A DNA stretch of 38,154 nucleotides from a virus, in IMG/VR virus record IMGVR_UViG_3300042691_014316, positions 1-38,154 of that record; one strand, written 5' to 3'. Below are positions 22,084 through 29,087 of this stretch, piece by piece; the stretch's first letter is position 1, and the number at the start of each line of letters is the position of its first letter. The position numbers were made by a program, and so were the translations under genes. The notes under the pieces are model-generated. The model worked only from the letters and a program-made list of their open reading frames with translations. It was not told where the DNA came from and did no database searches.

Positions 22084-24710
22084 TATCTGTGATCCGCCCT
22101 ATTTTCTGATTTTGATCTCACTCTTAAATTTGATGGACTATTGTTTCTTGGATTTCTGTCTTTGTGATCTATATCCTTACCATCACCTTTTCTAACAAGA
22201 CCTTTTCTCTTTGCTATTGCTCTTGCCAGATTTCTTGCAGCTCTATCTTTCTTTTGCTTTGCTGTTCCATGATAAGTTTCATATTCTCTTTTATAATTTC
22301 TTGCTTTTCTTTCAGCAAGAAATTCTTTGGCAATTGAGTAGTATGATTCCATAGGATTGTCGATGGTTTCTAAGTTATTGTAGTCAAATACTGGAGTATT
22401 TATTACTTTAATTATTCTTTGTTTTCCATTGACAACTATTGGAGTTACCTTGGCTCCCATCTTTTCTTCCATGACATTGTAGAAATCAATTGGTGTCATG
22501 TCTAAAATTTCTGGAATTGAATTGAATAGTGATATTGAAGTCATCAATTTATCAGAACTAGTCTTAGCTGACTTTATCTTCATGTATAAATGCTTCATGT
22601 AGTTTCTATAATATTGATATTCGAAAATCTTCTTTTCAAGCTCAACTGGATCAGTTTCAGTCATCGAATATGCGTTGTCTGACATGACTGTCTTCTGAGC
22701 TGGTGTTGGTTGCTTCTCGACTTGTTGATATGTTTGATTCATTAGATATGAATCTTGTTCAAATAATACTCTGAGTGAACAATTCTTGAAATAATTTTCT
22801 TTGACTTGAGTTGTTGGTTTTGAAAATCTGTTGCAGAAAATTACTGGATTGTCAAACTGAGGAATTTCTTTTGATGCTTCCTGATACATTTGAATTGTTT
22901 TATTGAAGGCATAATTTTCACATTCGGTGTTGCATATTGAGCTTTGAACACCAATATTCAATTTAACTTCCTCTGTGTCTAGCATTTGATCAATTATGGA
23001 TTCATCTAATTTTTCAAATTTAACATCACCACTATCTGGATTGATAGCCAAGATGTGTGAAGCTGCGTATTGAGAATTATCAAATTTAATTTGACCAGTT
23101 AACAATTCAGTGAAGAATATTTTTAAGAATATTCTGCTGGTTGAGAACAATTCTTGTAGAATCTTATCGCAAGAATTCTTAGAGGAATTTAACTTGCCTA
23201 TGACATCATCTAATTTCTTCTTGATGTCTGTCGATTTGCCACTCATGAAGACAGAATTGTCATAATCGTTGGAATACTGCATTCCAGCTTTTTCCATTTC
23301 CTTGAAGAACAAATCGAGTTTCTTTTTAAATATTTCTATCGATTCTTTATCTGATTCGTTGAAGGAAATTTCTCCATTTTCAAATGATGTTAGTGATTCA
23401 TCAAATATAGATTTCAATGTTTGATATGCTATTGAAAATGCTGCTTTAGTTTCTCTATTTAACTTCCCAGTATAGACATTAGTCCTTCCAAACTTAGTGC
23501 TTATCTTTACAACTTGTTCTGAGGGGTCAACACCAACAGCCTCGCAACCATTTGATTTGCCAACGGAGCAAGAATGAACCATTAGTATGTCTGTGGTTGG
23601 AACTGCTTGATAAACTCCAAGTGCTTGGAATGTTTTTGATGTTTGAACTGGAGCCTTGTCTATAATTTGAATTTCATATTCATTGATTTGTCTACCAGTT
23701 GTTCTGAAGAAACTTTCGGCAAAATCAGATGCTACTTTACTTGCAAATGATTGAATATTTTCAGATGTGTTGAACATCTCTGCCTGATCTGGGGATATCA
23801 TTTTATTCTTCACTTGAGTTGGAACATCAATTCCCTTGATCAAATTCAAAGCAACTATTGGTGACCATGTGGCAGAAGAATAGTCAACCTTGGTCATATC
23901 CTGCATTGGAACCGATGCTGTTGGAATTGGCATTTGTTCCGATTTTGTCTCGGATTTCTTCTCGGCTGGCTTCTGAGCTGAAGCAACTTCCTGCTCCTTT
24001 GAAATCTTTTCACCCAATATTCTTTGAGAGGTTACTGTATTTTTAAATGATGGATCTTGAGAATATTGTTTTGCAACCTCCAGAGTCATATTCTCAGGTT
24101 TAACCAAAATTGCATGTTTTTCTTTTTCGTAAGAATTTTTATCCACAATCATTATTCTGTTATTTGTGGTGTCTCTTACAACAAATGCTAATTTTGCTGG
24201 ATCTATCTGTCTTAATTCAGATTCTCTGGCTCTTTGTCTTCTCTTTCTATCGGTAGCGGATGCTCTTATTTCTGATTTTGTCTTCTCTTCAGTTAATATA
24301 GATTCATTCACCCTTCTCCCAGCAGCCTTTTTAAGTCTTTCAGATTCACCCTTATAGACTTTTGGCATAACTTGTTTAACTACGCTATCAACAAACTTTC
24401 TCTTTTTCGATATTAAGTCATCTAATCTTTTTCTTTGTCCATATGACATTTTAGACCAATTAGAACCACCCAATCTTCTTTTTAGTTCTGCTTTTACTTG
24501 ATTTCTTGCCCTTTTTCTTAATTGTGGCAATCCTTTTCTCTTTTTTGCCCTTATTTTAGTCAAAAATGCTCGTCTTTTGGCTGTTCTTCTGGCAATCAAA
24601 GCCAACTTCATTCTGGTTTGAACAGAAACCTCTTCATTCATTTGATTTGAAAAATCATTAAATTCTTCCTCGTCAAACCACTGGTCAGATGTAATTAAGT
24701 CTTCTTTCAT
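22083..24710 (-). CDS. Large virion-type protein ending in an HNH-like motif, 875 aa
   Basis: Residues 30-135 are extremely basic (RMKLALIARRTAKRRAFLTK, KRARNQVKAELKRRLGG) and resemble the start of a long protein common in T4-like cyanophages. The middle (about 270-690) is mixed alpha/beta, with FGRTNVYTGKLNRETKAAF near 410 and a Cys cluster (SSICNTECENYAF). The last 65 residues hold an HNH-like nuclease motif: RAARNLARA, DIDHKDRNPRNNSPSNLRV, ENRADHR. This is either a domain fusion or a homing-type nuclease captured at the C-terminus. ILTE|EK near 139 could be a prohead-protease site. It has its own late promoter 9 bases upstream after the terminator at 24731-24755. Confidence 0.78.
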   Translation of the reverse strand: MKEDLITSDQWFDEEEFNDFSNQMNEEVSVQTRMKLALIARRTAKRRAFLTKIRAKKRKGLPQLRKRARNQVKAELKRRLGGSNWSKMSYGQRKRLDDLISKKRKFVDSVVKQVMPKVYKGESERLKKAAGRRVNESILTEEKTKSEIRASATDRKRRQRARESELRQIDPAKLAFVVRDTTNNRIMIVDKNSYEKEKHAILVKPENMTLEVAKQYSQDPSFKNTVTSQRILGEKISKEQEVASAQKPAEKKSETKSEQMPIPTASVPMQDMTKVDYSSATWSPIVALNLIKGIDVPTQVKNKMISPDQAEMFNTSENIQSFASKVASDFAESFFRTTGRQINEYEIQIIDKAPVQTSKTFQALGVYQAVPTTDILMVHSCSVGKSNGCEAVGVDPSEQVVKISTKFGRTNVYTGKLNRETKAAFSIAYQTLKSIFDESLTSFENGEISFNESDKESIEIFKKKLDLFFKEMEKAGMQYSNDYDNSVFMSGKSTDIKKKLDDVIGKLNSSKNSCDKILQELFSTSRIFLKIFFTELLTGQIKFDNSQYAASHILAINPDSGDVKFEKLDESIIDQMLDTEEVKLNIGVQSSICNTECENYAFNKTIQMYQEASKEIPQFDNPVIFCNRFSKPTTQVKENYFKNCSLRVLFEQDSYLMNQTYQQVEKQPTPAQKTVMSDNAYSMTETDPVELEKKIFEYQYYRNYMKHLYMKIKSAKTSSDKLMTSISLFNSIPEILDMTPIDFYNVMEEKMGAKVTPIVVNGKQRIIKVINTPVFDYNNLETIDNPMESYYSIAKEFLAERKARNYKREYETYHGTAKQKKDRAARNLARAIAKRKGLVRKGDGKDIDHKDRNPRNNSPSNLRVRSKSENRADHR

Positions 24711-24719
24711 ATTCTTTAT

Positions 24720-24727
24720 TATTTATA
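24720..24727 (-). promoter_or_regulatory. T4-type late promoter for the 875-aa gene
   Basis: TATAAATA on the minus strand, 9 bases before the ATG at 24710, with only a weak AAAGAA between. It follows directly on the U-tract of the preceding terminator. Confidence 0.72.
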
Positions 24728-24730
24728 TAA

Positions 24731-24755
24731 TAAAAAACCCCACAAAGTGGGGTTT
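24731..24755 (-). terminator. Intrinsic terminator after the 113-aa gene
   Basis: AAACCCCAC/GTGGGGTTT stem with a 3-base loop, read on the minus strand and followed by a T-run. It separates the 28.6-24.8 kb operon from the 875-aa gene. Confidence 0.88.
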
Positions 24756-24771
24756 AGATATTAATTATTTA

Positions 24772-25113
24772 TCAAATTTCAGCTATAAATTTGTAGCCTT
24801 TATGGCTTTTTCTCTTTCCAGAGATTACCTCATAAAGAGCTGGTCTTTTTAGATCGTTTTTCTTACAGAATTCATACATGTTCTCTACCACAAAAACAAT
24901 ACCATTGGCATCCTCAAAGACGAATTTTCTTCTTGGCTTTTCTTCTTTTTGAAGTTCTCTCCAGATAAATGTGTGTCTGGTTTCTTTTATGAATTCACCA
25001 CCAAATTGTTTTATGAACAAATCTCTGAATCTTTTGGACCTTGAATTGTCGTTGCAATAAACCCAGGTTGGTGTGTACTTCTTATTAATATCTTCTTTTT
25101 TAAACGGTATCAT
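24772..25113 (-). CDS. Putative DNA-binding protein with NUMOD-like C-terminal repeat, 113 aa
   Basis: The C-terminal half (FEDANGIVFVVENMYEFCKK, then LKRPALYEVISGKRKSHKGYKF) has the pattern of the short helix-turn-helix modules (NUMOD/IENR type) found at the ends of homing endonucleases: an F..G..f.v.N...FC helix, a ...L..v..GKRK.HKG helix. The N-terminal half (YCNDNSRSKRFRDLFIKQFG) is unrelated to known nuclease domains, so this may be a relic or a domesticated DNA-binding protein. The ATG at 25113 overlaps the exonuclease stop by 14 bases. Confidence 0.62.
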   Translation of the reverse strand: MIPFKKEDINKKYTPTWVYCNDNSRSKRFRDLFIKQFGGEFIKETRHTFIWRELQKEEKPRRKFVFEDANGIVFVVENMYEFCKKNDLKRPALYEVISGKRKSHKGYKFIAEI

Positions 25114-25771
25114 CAAAATTATCCATGTAATATTTTTTAATAGAGTCAGCCAATCTCTTTAGATATTTATTATTCTTATCTTCAAAGACTTGAAGTGATC
25201 CTTGTTCATTTGCAATTATTATAACGATATCTGATATTTTAAGACCACATCTCTCTTGAACTAACAATGTATAGGCTGTTGCTTGAAGAAAGTAATTCTC
25301 AATATCTTCTTTATATTTTGGCTTTGTAGACCCTTTAAAGTCTATTACACAGGGTTTGCCTTTATATTTGGCTATGCAGTCCACTCTACCAGCAAGACCT
25401 GTTCTCTCACCCCAAAGCATTTTTTCGATTGCATAAACTTCTTCAATTTTATCAATTTCTGGTTTCAATAAATTAAATAATTGCTTTTCATTCTCTGCAA
25501 TTTCCGAAAGATTCAATTCTTCGTTCAGTAGATATTTTTCAGCCAAAGAGTGTACAGTATTTCCACGCGCACAAACTCTGGCAGATTCATCTTTGTTGTT
25601 TTTTCTCCATTGAGCAAAAAACACTCTCTTTTCCCATCCAGTTACAGTTGTAACAGATGGAAAAGTTCCAGATGGGGTCGAATATAATCGCATCCCGTTT
25701 TCTTCTATCTTTTCTATTTCTTTTTCTGGAATATCTAAGAAGCTATGTTTAAAATTTCCACGAATAATCAT
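25100..25771 (-). CDS. PD-(D/E)XK exonuclease, MGME1/RecB-nuclease type
   Basis: 223 residues. GLAGRVDCIAKYKGKPCVIDFKGS (about 121-144) supplies the catalytic Asp and the D-x-K of the PD-(D/E)XK fold, and YFLQATAYTLL (about 157-167) is the QxxxY motif. RGNTVHSLAEKYL near 70 corresponds to the early Glu/His region of MGME1-like nucleases, and SVTTVTGW near 40 to their conserved N-terminus. Such enzymes trim single-stranded DNA ends. A role in recombination or packaging clean-up is likely. It starts 3 bases after the previous stop. Confidence 0.85.
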   Translation of the reverse strand: MIIRGNFKHSFLDIPEKEIEKIEENGMRLYSTPSGTFPSVTTVTGWEKRVFFAQWRKNNKDESARVCARGNTVHSLAEKYLLNEELNLSEIAENEKQLFNLLKPEIDKIEEVYAIEKMLWGERTGLAGRVDCIAKYKGKPCVIDFKGSTKPKYKEDIENYFLQATAYTLLVQERCGLKISDIVIIIANEQGSLQVFEDKNNKYLKRLADSIKKYYMDNFDDTV

Positions 25772-25774
25772 AAT

Positions 25775-26197
25775 TTATTTTTTAAATTGTTTCTTTAGGT
25801 TTTCAACAGTCTTGCTGTGTGGTGGATTTGAAAGAATTTGATTTATTGCAGATCGTAATTTTTTGACAATGTTTTCTGAAATTAAAGTTCCATTTGAATT
25901 GATCAATGGATCATATGATGCTGCTAATTTTTGTGGAAGAATTGGTAGATTTGCCATTGGATTTGATGGGGCAGAAGTTGAAATTCTTGTCCCAGGAATA
26001 TTTCCAAATTGCTTATTTACATAATCAGATAATGTTATATTTCCAGATCTAGGTCTTGATTTTACACCCTGTGGTGCTTCAATTGCTTGAAACCTTCTTC
26101 TTGGTTTTGTAGTTCTTCCTGCGACAGTATCTCCACCAGTTCTGATTGAAAATATTTGCTGTAGTGGACTTTTTTCTTCTTCGTTTATTTTTTTCAT
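25775..26197 (-). CDS. Hypothetical virion-associated protein, 140 aa
   Basis: Basic, Pro/Ser/Arg-rich and probably partly disordered (TTKPRRRFQAIEAPQGVKSRPRSGN), with a helical end (IVKKLRSAINQILSN, VENLKKQFKK). The start MKKINEEEK contains INE|E, a possible prohead-protease site. The ATG overlaps the upstream stop by 4 bases, and a late promoter lies within the end of the upstream gene at 26214-26221. No family recognised. Confidence 0.62.
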   Translation of the reverse strand: MKKINEEEKSPLQQIFSIRTGGDTVAGRTTKPRRRFQAIEAPQGVKSRPRSGNITLSDYVNKQFGNIPGTRISTSAPSNPMANLPILPQKLAASYDPLINSNGTLISENIVKKLRSAINQILSNPPHSKTVENLKKQFKK

Positions 26198-26676
26198 CGC
26201 ATATTTCCAACTCTATTTATATTTAGTCTGTTCATTGGATCAATTCTATTTGAAGATGGATGTCTGGAATCAACCCCAGATGGAGTTTTTTGCATCGGTA
26301 CTTGTGCTCTTGGCATCATGCTTTGATCTTTTGGGGGTAGTCCAGTTTCTGCTGTTGGTTCTGCCTGTGCTGCATTATTATTGTTGTTGTTTGCCATAGA
26401 ATCAACAACAGCATCAGCGGCCAAGGCACTACCAGTTCTACTTCTTAAAACCCCAGCTCCAGATCTTATTCCTCTAGCAGCAACACCACGAACTCCAGTT
26501 CTAGCAGCCGCTCCAGCAACACCTCTGGCAGCAGCACCAGCAGCACCTCTAATTGCAGCACCACCCAATAATCTAGCACCAACTCCAAGAATGAGTGGAA
26601 TTAATGGAAATGCTTCATTTAAATTTTCACCCGAATATTTTTCATGTAAAAATGTCTTATAAGATTTTAATTCCAT
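26194..26676 (-). CDS. Ala/Gly/Arg-rich hydrophobic protein with capsid-targeting-like start, 160 aa
   Basis: The start MELKSYKTFLHEKYSGENLNEAF contains two (L/I)xE sites (FLHE|K and NLNE|A). Residues 24-90 are a long low-complexity stretch of Gly, Ala and Arg (repeats like GAAARGVAGAAARTGVRGVA) that is amphipathic and could insert into a membrane. A six-Asn run (about 96-101) and a Pro/Met-rich tail follow. It may be a packaged protein that acts on the host membrane after injection (inference). GAGG lies 6 bases before the ATG. It overlaps the FmdB-like gene by 10 bases. Confidence 0.66.
   Translation of the reverse strand: MELKSYKTFLHEKYSGENLNEAFPLIPLILGVGARLLGGAAIRGAAGAAARGVAGAAARTGVRGVAARGIRSGAGVLRSRTGSALAADAVVDSMANNNNNNAAQAEPTAETGLPPKDQSMMPRAQVPMQKTPSGVDSRHPSSNRIDPMNRLNINRVGNMR
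26214..26221 (-). promoter_or_regulatory. T4-type late promoter inside the end of the 160-aa gene
   Basis: TATAAATA on the minus strand, 16 bases before the ATG at 26197. It would give the 140-aa gene and the exonuclease an extra late message. There is no clear ribosome-binding site after it. Confidence 0.5.
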
Positions 26677-26963
26677 TTAGATCCTCTTCGATCAGATGCC
26701 TTATCCAAAGATTTGTGATATCTTGGAGCCAAACCTTTTTTCATCTTACCCATCAATTGTGACCATTGTCCTCCAGTTTTTTTATCTGGAGTAAAATTCA
26801 TGTCAGTTCCAATTGGTTGTGAATAATTTGTAAAATCCCTCACAATGTTTTTACATCCACACTTTTCACAGGATTCAGATAAAGGTTGTTCTCTTTCTGA
26901 AATTGAAAGAAATTTATCAAAGGTATTTTCACATTTTTCACATCTAAACGCATAGGTTGGCAT
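26667..26963 (-). CDS. FmdB-family zinc-ribbon protein, 98 aa
   Basis: MPTYAFRCEKCENTFDKFLS, then SCEKCGCKNIVRDF: the N-terminal MPTY and two CxxC pairs are the FmdB/putative regulatory protein zinc ribbon. The C-terminal half (GGQWSQLMGKMKKGLAPRYH) is basic and specific to phage forms. The start is at 26963 because AAAGGAT lies 8 bases upstream and FmdB proteins begin with MPTY; an upstream TTG would add 7 residues. It begins 1 base after the stop of a 32-aa basic ORF. Function in phages is unknown. Confidence 0.82.
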   Translation of the reverse strand: MPTYAFRCEKCENTFDKFLSISEREQPLSESCEKCGCKNIVRDFTNYSQPIGTDMNFTPDKKTGGQWSQLMGKMKKGLAPRYHKSLDKASDRRGSKWN

Positions 26964-26964
26964 A

Positions 26965-27063
26965 TCATTTATCCTTTTTACCAAAAACTCTTTTTTTACT
27001 CTCCACTCTTCTTGGCTTAAATTTTTCCATTGCTTTTGATTTTGGTTTTTCTTCTTTTTTCAT
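26965..27063 (-). CDS. Lys/Arg-rich mini-protein, 32 aa
   Basis: Begins MKKEEKPKSKAMEKFKPRR and ends FGKKDK; about half of its residues are Lys or Arg. It lies exactly 5 bases after a late promoter (TATAAATA, 27069-27076), has no ribosome-binding site and stops 1 base before the FmdB-like ATG, whose own ribosome-binding site lies inside its last codons. It could encode a DNA-condensing peptide or act as a leader peptide that opens translation of the next gene. Confidence 0.55.
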   Translation of the reverse strand: MKKEEKPKSKAMEKFKPRRVESKKRVFGKKDK

Positions 27064-27068
27064 AATTG

Positions 27069-27076
27069 TATTTATA
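27069..27076 (-). promoter_or_regulatory. T4-type late promoter (minus), leaderless spacing
   Basis: Exact TATAAATA, then CAATT, then ATG at 27063. The promoter overlaps the stop-proximal region of the 82-aa gene upstream. Confidence 0.7.
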
Positions 27077-27077
27077 T

Positions 27078-27326
27078 TTAATCCATATAATCTGTTTTTC
27101 CAAAAAATCTACTATTCTCTTGTCTCCAATGAATACCAGTATCTCTGGGTAAATCTGGGAGTCCATCACCAGTATTAGAGATAACAGGTTGTTTTGCTGG
27201 AATAACTTTCTTTGCAATATGTGGAGCAGCCATTAATCCACCAAACAATGCACCAGCAATAGCAACTCTTTTTGCAAATCTTGGTATTTTTATTTCAGCA
27301 ATATAGTTTTCGTCTATTTTTTTCAT
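27078..27326 (-). CDS. Membrane/targeting-segment protein sharing its N-terminus with the lysozyme, 82 aa
   Basis: MKKIDENYIAEIKIPRFAKR is followed by a weakly hydrophobic segment (about 21-35, VAIAGALFGGLMAAP). The lysozyme gene just upstream has the same start pattern (NQYIAEVKLPKSIKS, then LATAGLLGSGLFGM). IAE|I could be a gp21-type site. The rest is polar with a Trp/Arg end (HWRQENSRFFGKTDYMD). It could be a packaged protein or a membrane partner of the lysozyme. AAAGGT lies 9 bases before the ATG. Confidence 0.66.
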   Translation of the reverse strand: MKKIDENYIAEIKIPRFAKRVAIAGALFGGLMAAPHIAKKVIPAKQPVISNTGDGLPDLPRDTGIHWRQENSRFFGKTDYMD

Positions 27327-27344
27327 AAGTATATTACCTTTGGT

Positions 27345-28118
27345 TTATTTTGATTTACCAATATCCGATATTATCTGTGCATCTCTTTGCATACGACCTC
27401 TTACTCCACGGGCAACTTTTGGATCTCTTAGTTCTTTTCTATCCAGCAATTCTTTTGCTGCTGCTGAATAATTTCCAGCATTGAATAATTTTCTAAAATT
27501 TGGAGAATCTCCAACATGTCCGCGATATGTTCCGCTGACTAAAACTGCCTGAACATTTGGTGAATGTTTTTCGAGATCTGGTATCATTTCTCTAGTTTTA
27601 GTAAGATGCGATTCGTAATCTCCAGAAAATAAATCATCTGCTTGTTTTTGAGAGAGTTCTTTTCCACCTCTAACTTGTCTATGTAGAGATTCTCCATCTG
27701 GACCAAAAACTTTCTTGAAAGTACCTAATGATCCTGGGGCATCTAAATTATGACCATAACCAACAGTCAATTTACCAGCTGTACATCTATAACATTTTGT
27801 TCTAAGACCTTCATCTTGTTTAACTAAATTTTTAATCACATCATGGTGTATTATACCAGATTGTTCTTTTGATTGGGTAGTTTGTTTTGGTTTTGCCTGT
27901 TGAACAACAGGTGCTGTCTGTTTTGCAACCACTGGTGCTGGTTGATTTTCTACAGCAGATGATTGAGGCTGTTGGGCAAATCTACCAACACCAGCAAGCT
28001 TTGCACCACCGACAGTCATTCCAAACAAACCAGAACCTAGAAGTCCAGCGGTTGCTAGACTTTTTATAGATTTTGGAAGTTTTACCTCAGCAATGTATTG
28101 ATTACCAGTAGTTTTCAT
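27345..28118 (-). CDS. T4-lysozyme-family endolysin (GH24) with N-terminal membrane/targeting segment
   Basis: 257 residues. The C-terminal 165 residues are a GH24 muramidase: E103, C112 and T118 (DEGLRTKCYRCTAGKLTVGY) align with T4 E11, D20 and T26. The Asp is Cys, as in phage P1 Lyz (E42, C51, T57). C109 and C112 form a CxxC pair that could oxidise and block the active site. Residues 1-45 hold YIAEVKLPKSIK and a Gly/Ala/Ser-rich weakly hydrophobic span (20-45), like a SAR domain or a capsid-targeting segment. A Pro/Gln/Lys linker follows (46-88). The start is the ATG at 28118; an upstream TTG would overlap the neighbour further. It is either a SAR-type endolysin or a packaged virion lysozyme. 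Confidence 0.85.
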   Translation of the reverse strand: MKTTGNQYIAEVKLPKSIKSLATAGLLGSGLFGMTVGGAKLAGVGRFAQQPQSSAVENQPAPVVAKQTAPVVQQAKPKQTTQSKEQSGIIHHDVIKNLVKQDEGLRTKCYRCTAGKLTVGYGHNLDAPGSLGTFKKVFGPDGESLHRQVRGGKELSQKQADDLFSGDYESHLTKTREMIPDLEKHSPNVQAVLVSGTYRGHVGDSPNFRKLFNAGNYSAAAKELLDRKELRDPKVARGVRGRMQRDAQIISDIGKSK

Positions 28119-28275
28119 ATTTGTATTTTTCTGTTTTATATCTTTGGCATTCAAAATTCGAACATTTTGATACGATTGGAATACCAGATTTGGATAATTT
28201 ACATCTCCTCAACATGTTAAAATGAAGTTTCTTTTCTCTTCGAACACTTCTATCGATCTTATCAGAGAATTCCAT
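28102..28275 (-). CDS. Small basic Cys-containing protein, 57 aa
   Basis: The protein starts MEFSDKIDRSVRREKK and has Cys at 25, 38 and 43 (KCSNFEC), ending in a Tyr/Lys-rich stretch. It has the best ribosome-binding site in the region, AAGGAGGT, 5 bases before the ATG. Its last 17 bases overlap the lysozyme start in another frame, so lysozyme translation is probably coupled to it. No family recognised; a small zinc-binding protein or a lysozyme regulator are possibilities. Confidence 0.72.
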   Translation of the reverse strand: MEFSDKIDRSVRREKKLHFNMLRRCKLSKSGIPIVSKCSNFECQRYKTEKYKYENYW

Positions 28276-28284
28276 ATTACCTCC

Positions 28285-28587
28285 TTATGGATTTTGTTTT
28301 GGTTTATTTGCTTGCTGGGATAGGTGTGCTAATAATTCTTTTTTAAGAACATTTCTAATTTGTTGATCAGAATATCCACTATTTGACAATTTGTCATATT
28401 TGCCTTCAAGATGTGGTGGTATAGACACATTCATATGTGGCTCTATTTTTTTAGCCATTTCAGCAATTATTATGTCTTTATAGTGATCTACCATTTCCCT
28501 TCTCAAGGCTTGGGGTGATGTATTTCGTCTACCCTTCATACTCGATAGGCTCTTATTAACATTTTCAGCATGATCTGTTCTTGGCAT
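28285..28587 (-). CDS. Hypothetical protein, 100 aa
   Basis: Begins MPRTDHAENVNKSLSSMKGR. A basic N-terminal segment is followed by helices (MVDHYKDIIIAEMAKKIEPH, QQIRNVLKKELLAHLSQQ). The ATG at 28587 lies exactly 5 bases after a TATAAATA on the same strand, so a leaderless late message is likely; the longer frame upstream would cross the promoter. It heads the minus-strand operon that runs to about 24.77 kb. No family recognised. Confidence 0.7.
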   Translation of the reverse strand: MPRTDHAENVNKSLSSMKGRRNTSPQALRREMVDHYKDIIIAEMAKKIEPHMNVSIPPHLEGKYDKLSNSGYSDQQIRNVLKKELLAHLSQQANKPKQNP

Positions 28588-28592
28588 AAAGA

Positions 28593-28600
28593 TATTTATA
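28593..28600 (-). promoter_or_regulatory. T4-type late promoter (minus), leaderless spacing
   Basis: TATAAATA, then TCTTT, then ATG at 28587. It forms a palindrome (ATTTATATAAAT) with the plus-strand promoter at 28599-28606, giving divergent late transcription. Confidence 0.75.
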
Positions 28601-28606
28601 TAAATA
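28599..28606 (+). promoter_or_regulatory. T4-type late promoter (plus), divergent
   Basis: TATAAATA, 8 bases before the ATG at 28615, with no ribosome-binding site in the gap. Overlaps the minus-strand promoter by two bases. Confidence 0.7.
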
Positions 28607-28614
28607 ATTTTGTT

Positions 28615-29046
28615 ATGAAATTTAATCAACTATTATCAAAAATAAATGAACAAATGAATGTTGGTTCTGGAACTGCACCAGCCAGAGGTGCAATACAAAG
28701 AGTGAAAGAACTTTCCAATAAGCCAAGATTGCCACCAATAAATTCTTTAAAGTATGGTCCTGTTAGGACTGAATCAGTTGAACCTGGTAAAGAATTAGCA
28801 ATTATACCAAAAAGTCAAATAACCACAACTAATCAACTACCAAATCCAAATCTACCAGTTCTTGGTGGTCAAATTGGGAGGGTCGGGGTCAGAGTTACTG
28901 GTACAACTCCAAATGAGTTACCAGGATCTACCACACCACCAAAATCAAGGGGTGATATGATAAGAGCATTAAATGCCTATAGAACTGGATCAAGAATGGG
29001 AATGGGTCCAGTAAATCCAGGTGGAAATTTAGATATTAAGGGGTAA
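28615..29046 (+). CDS. Putative packaged protein, Pro/Gly-rich, 143 aa
   Basis: The start MKFNQLLSKINEQMNVGSG has INE|Q, a possible prohead-protease site, after an amphipathic helix, as in capsid-targeting sequences. The rest is low-complexity, rich in Pro, Gly, Thr and Arg (TAPARGAIQRVKELSNKPRLPP), and probably disordered. It is a single-gene late unit on the plus strand with a terminator at 29052-29073. No family recognised. Confidence 0.68.
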   Translation: MKFNQLLSKINEQMNVGSGTAPARGAIQRVKELSNKPRLPPINSLKYGPVRTESVEPGKELAIIPKSQITTTNQLPNPNLPVLGGQIGRVGVRVTGTTPNELPGSTTPPKSRGDMIRALNAYRTGSRMGMGPVNPGGNLDIKG

Positions 29047-29051
29047 TAAAC

Positions 29052-29073
29052 AACGGAGCCTTTCGGCTCCGTT
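29052..29073. terminator. Hairpin between convergent genes
   Basis: AACGGAGCC/GGCTCCGTT stem with a TTTC loop. T-content after it is modest on both strands, but its position between the stop codons of convergent genes supports a bidirectional terminator. Confidence 0.78.
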
Positions 29074-29087
29074 GGCTAATTTCTCGG

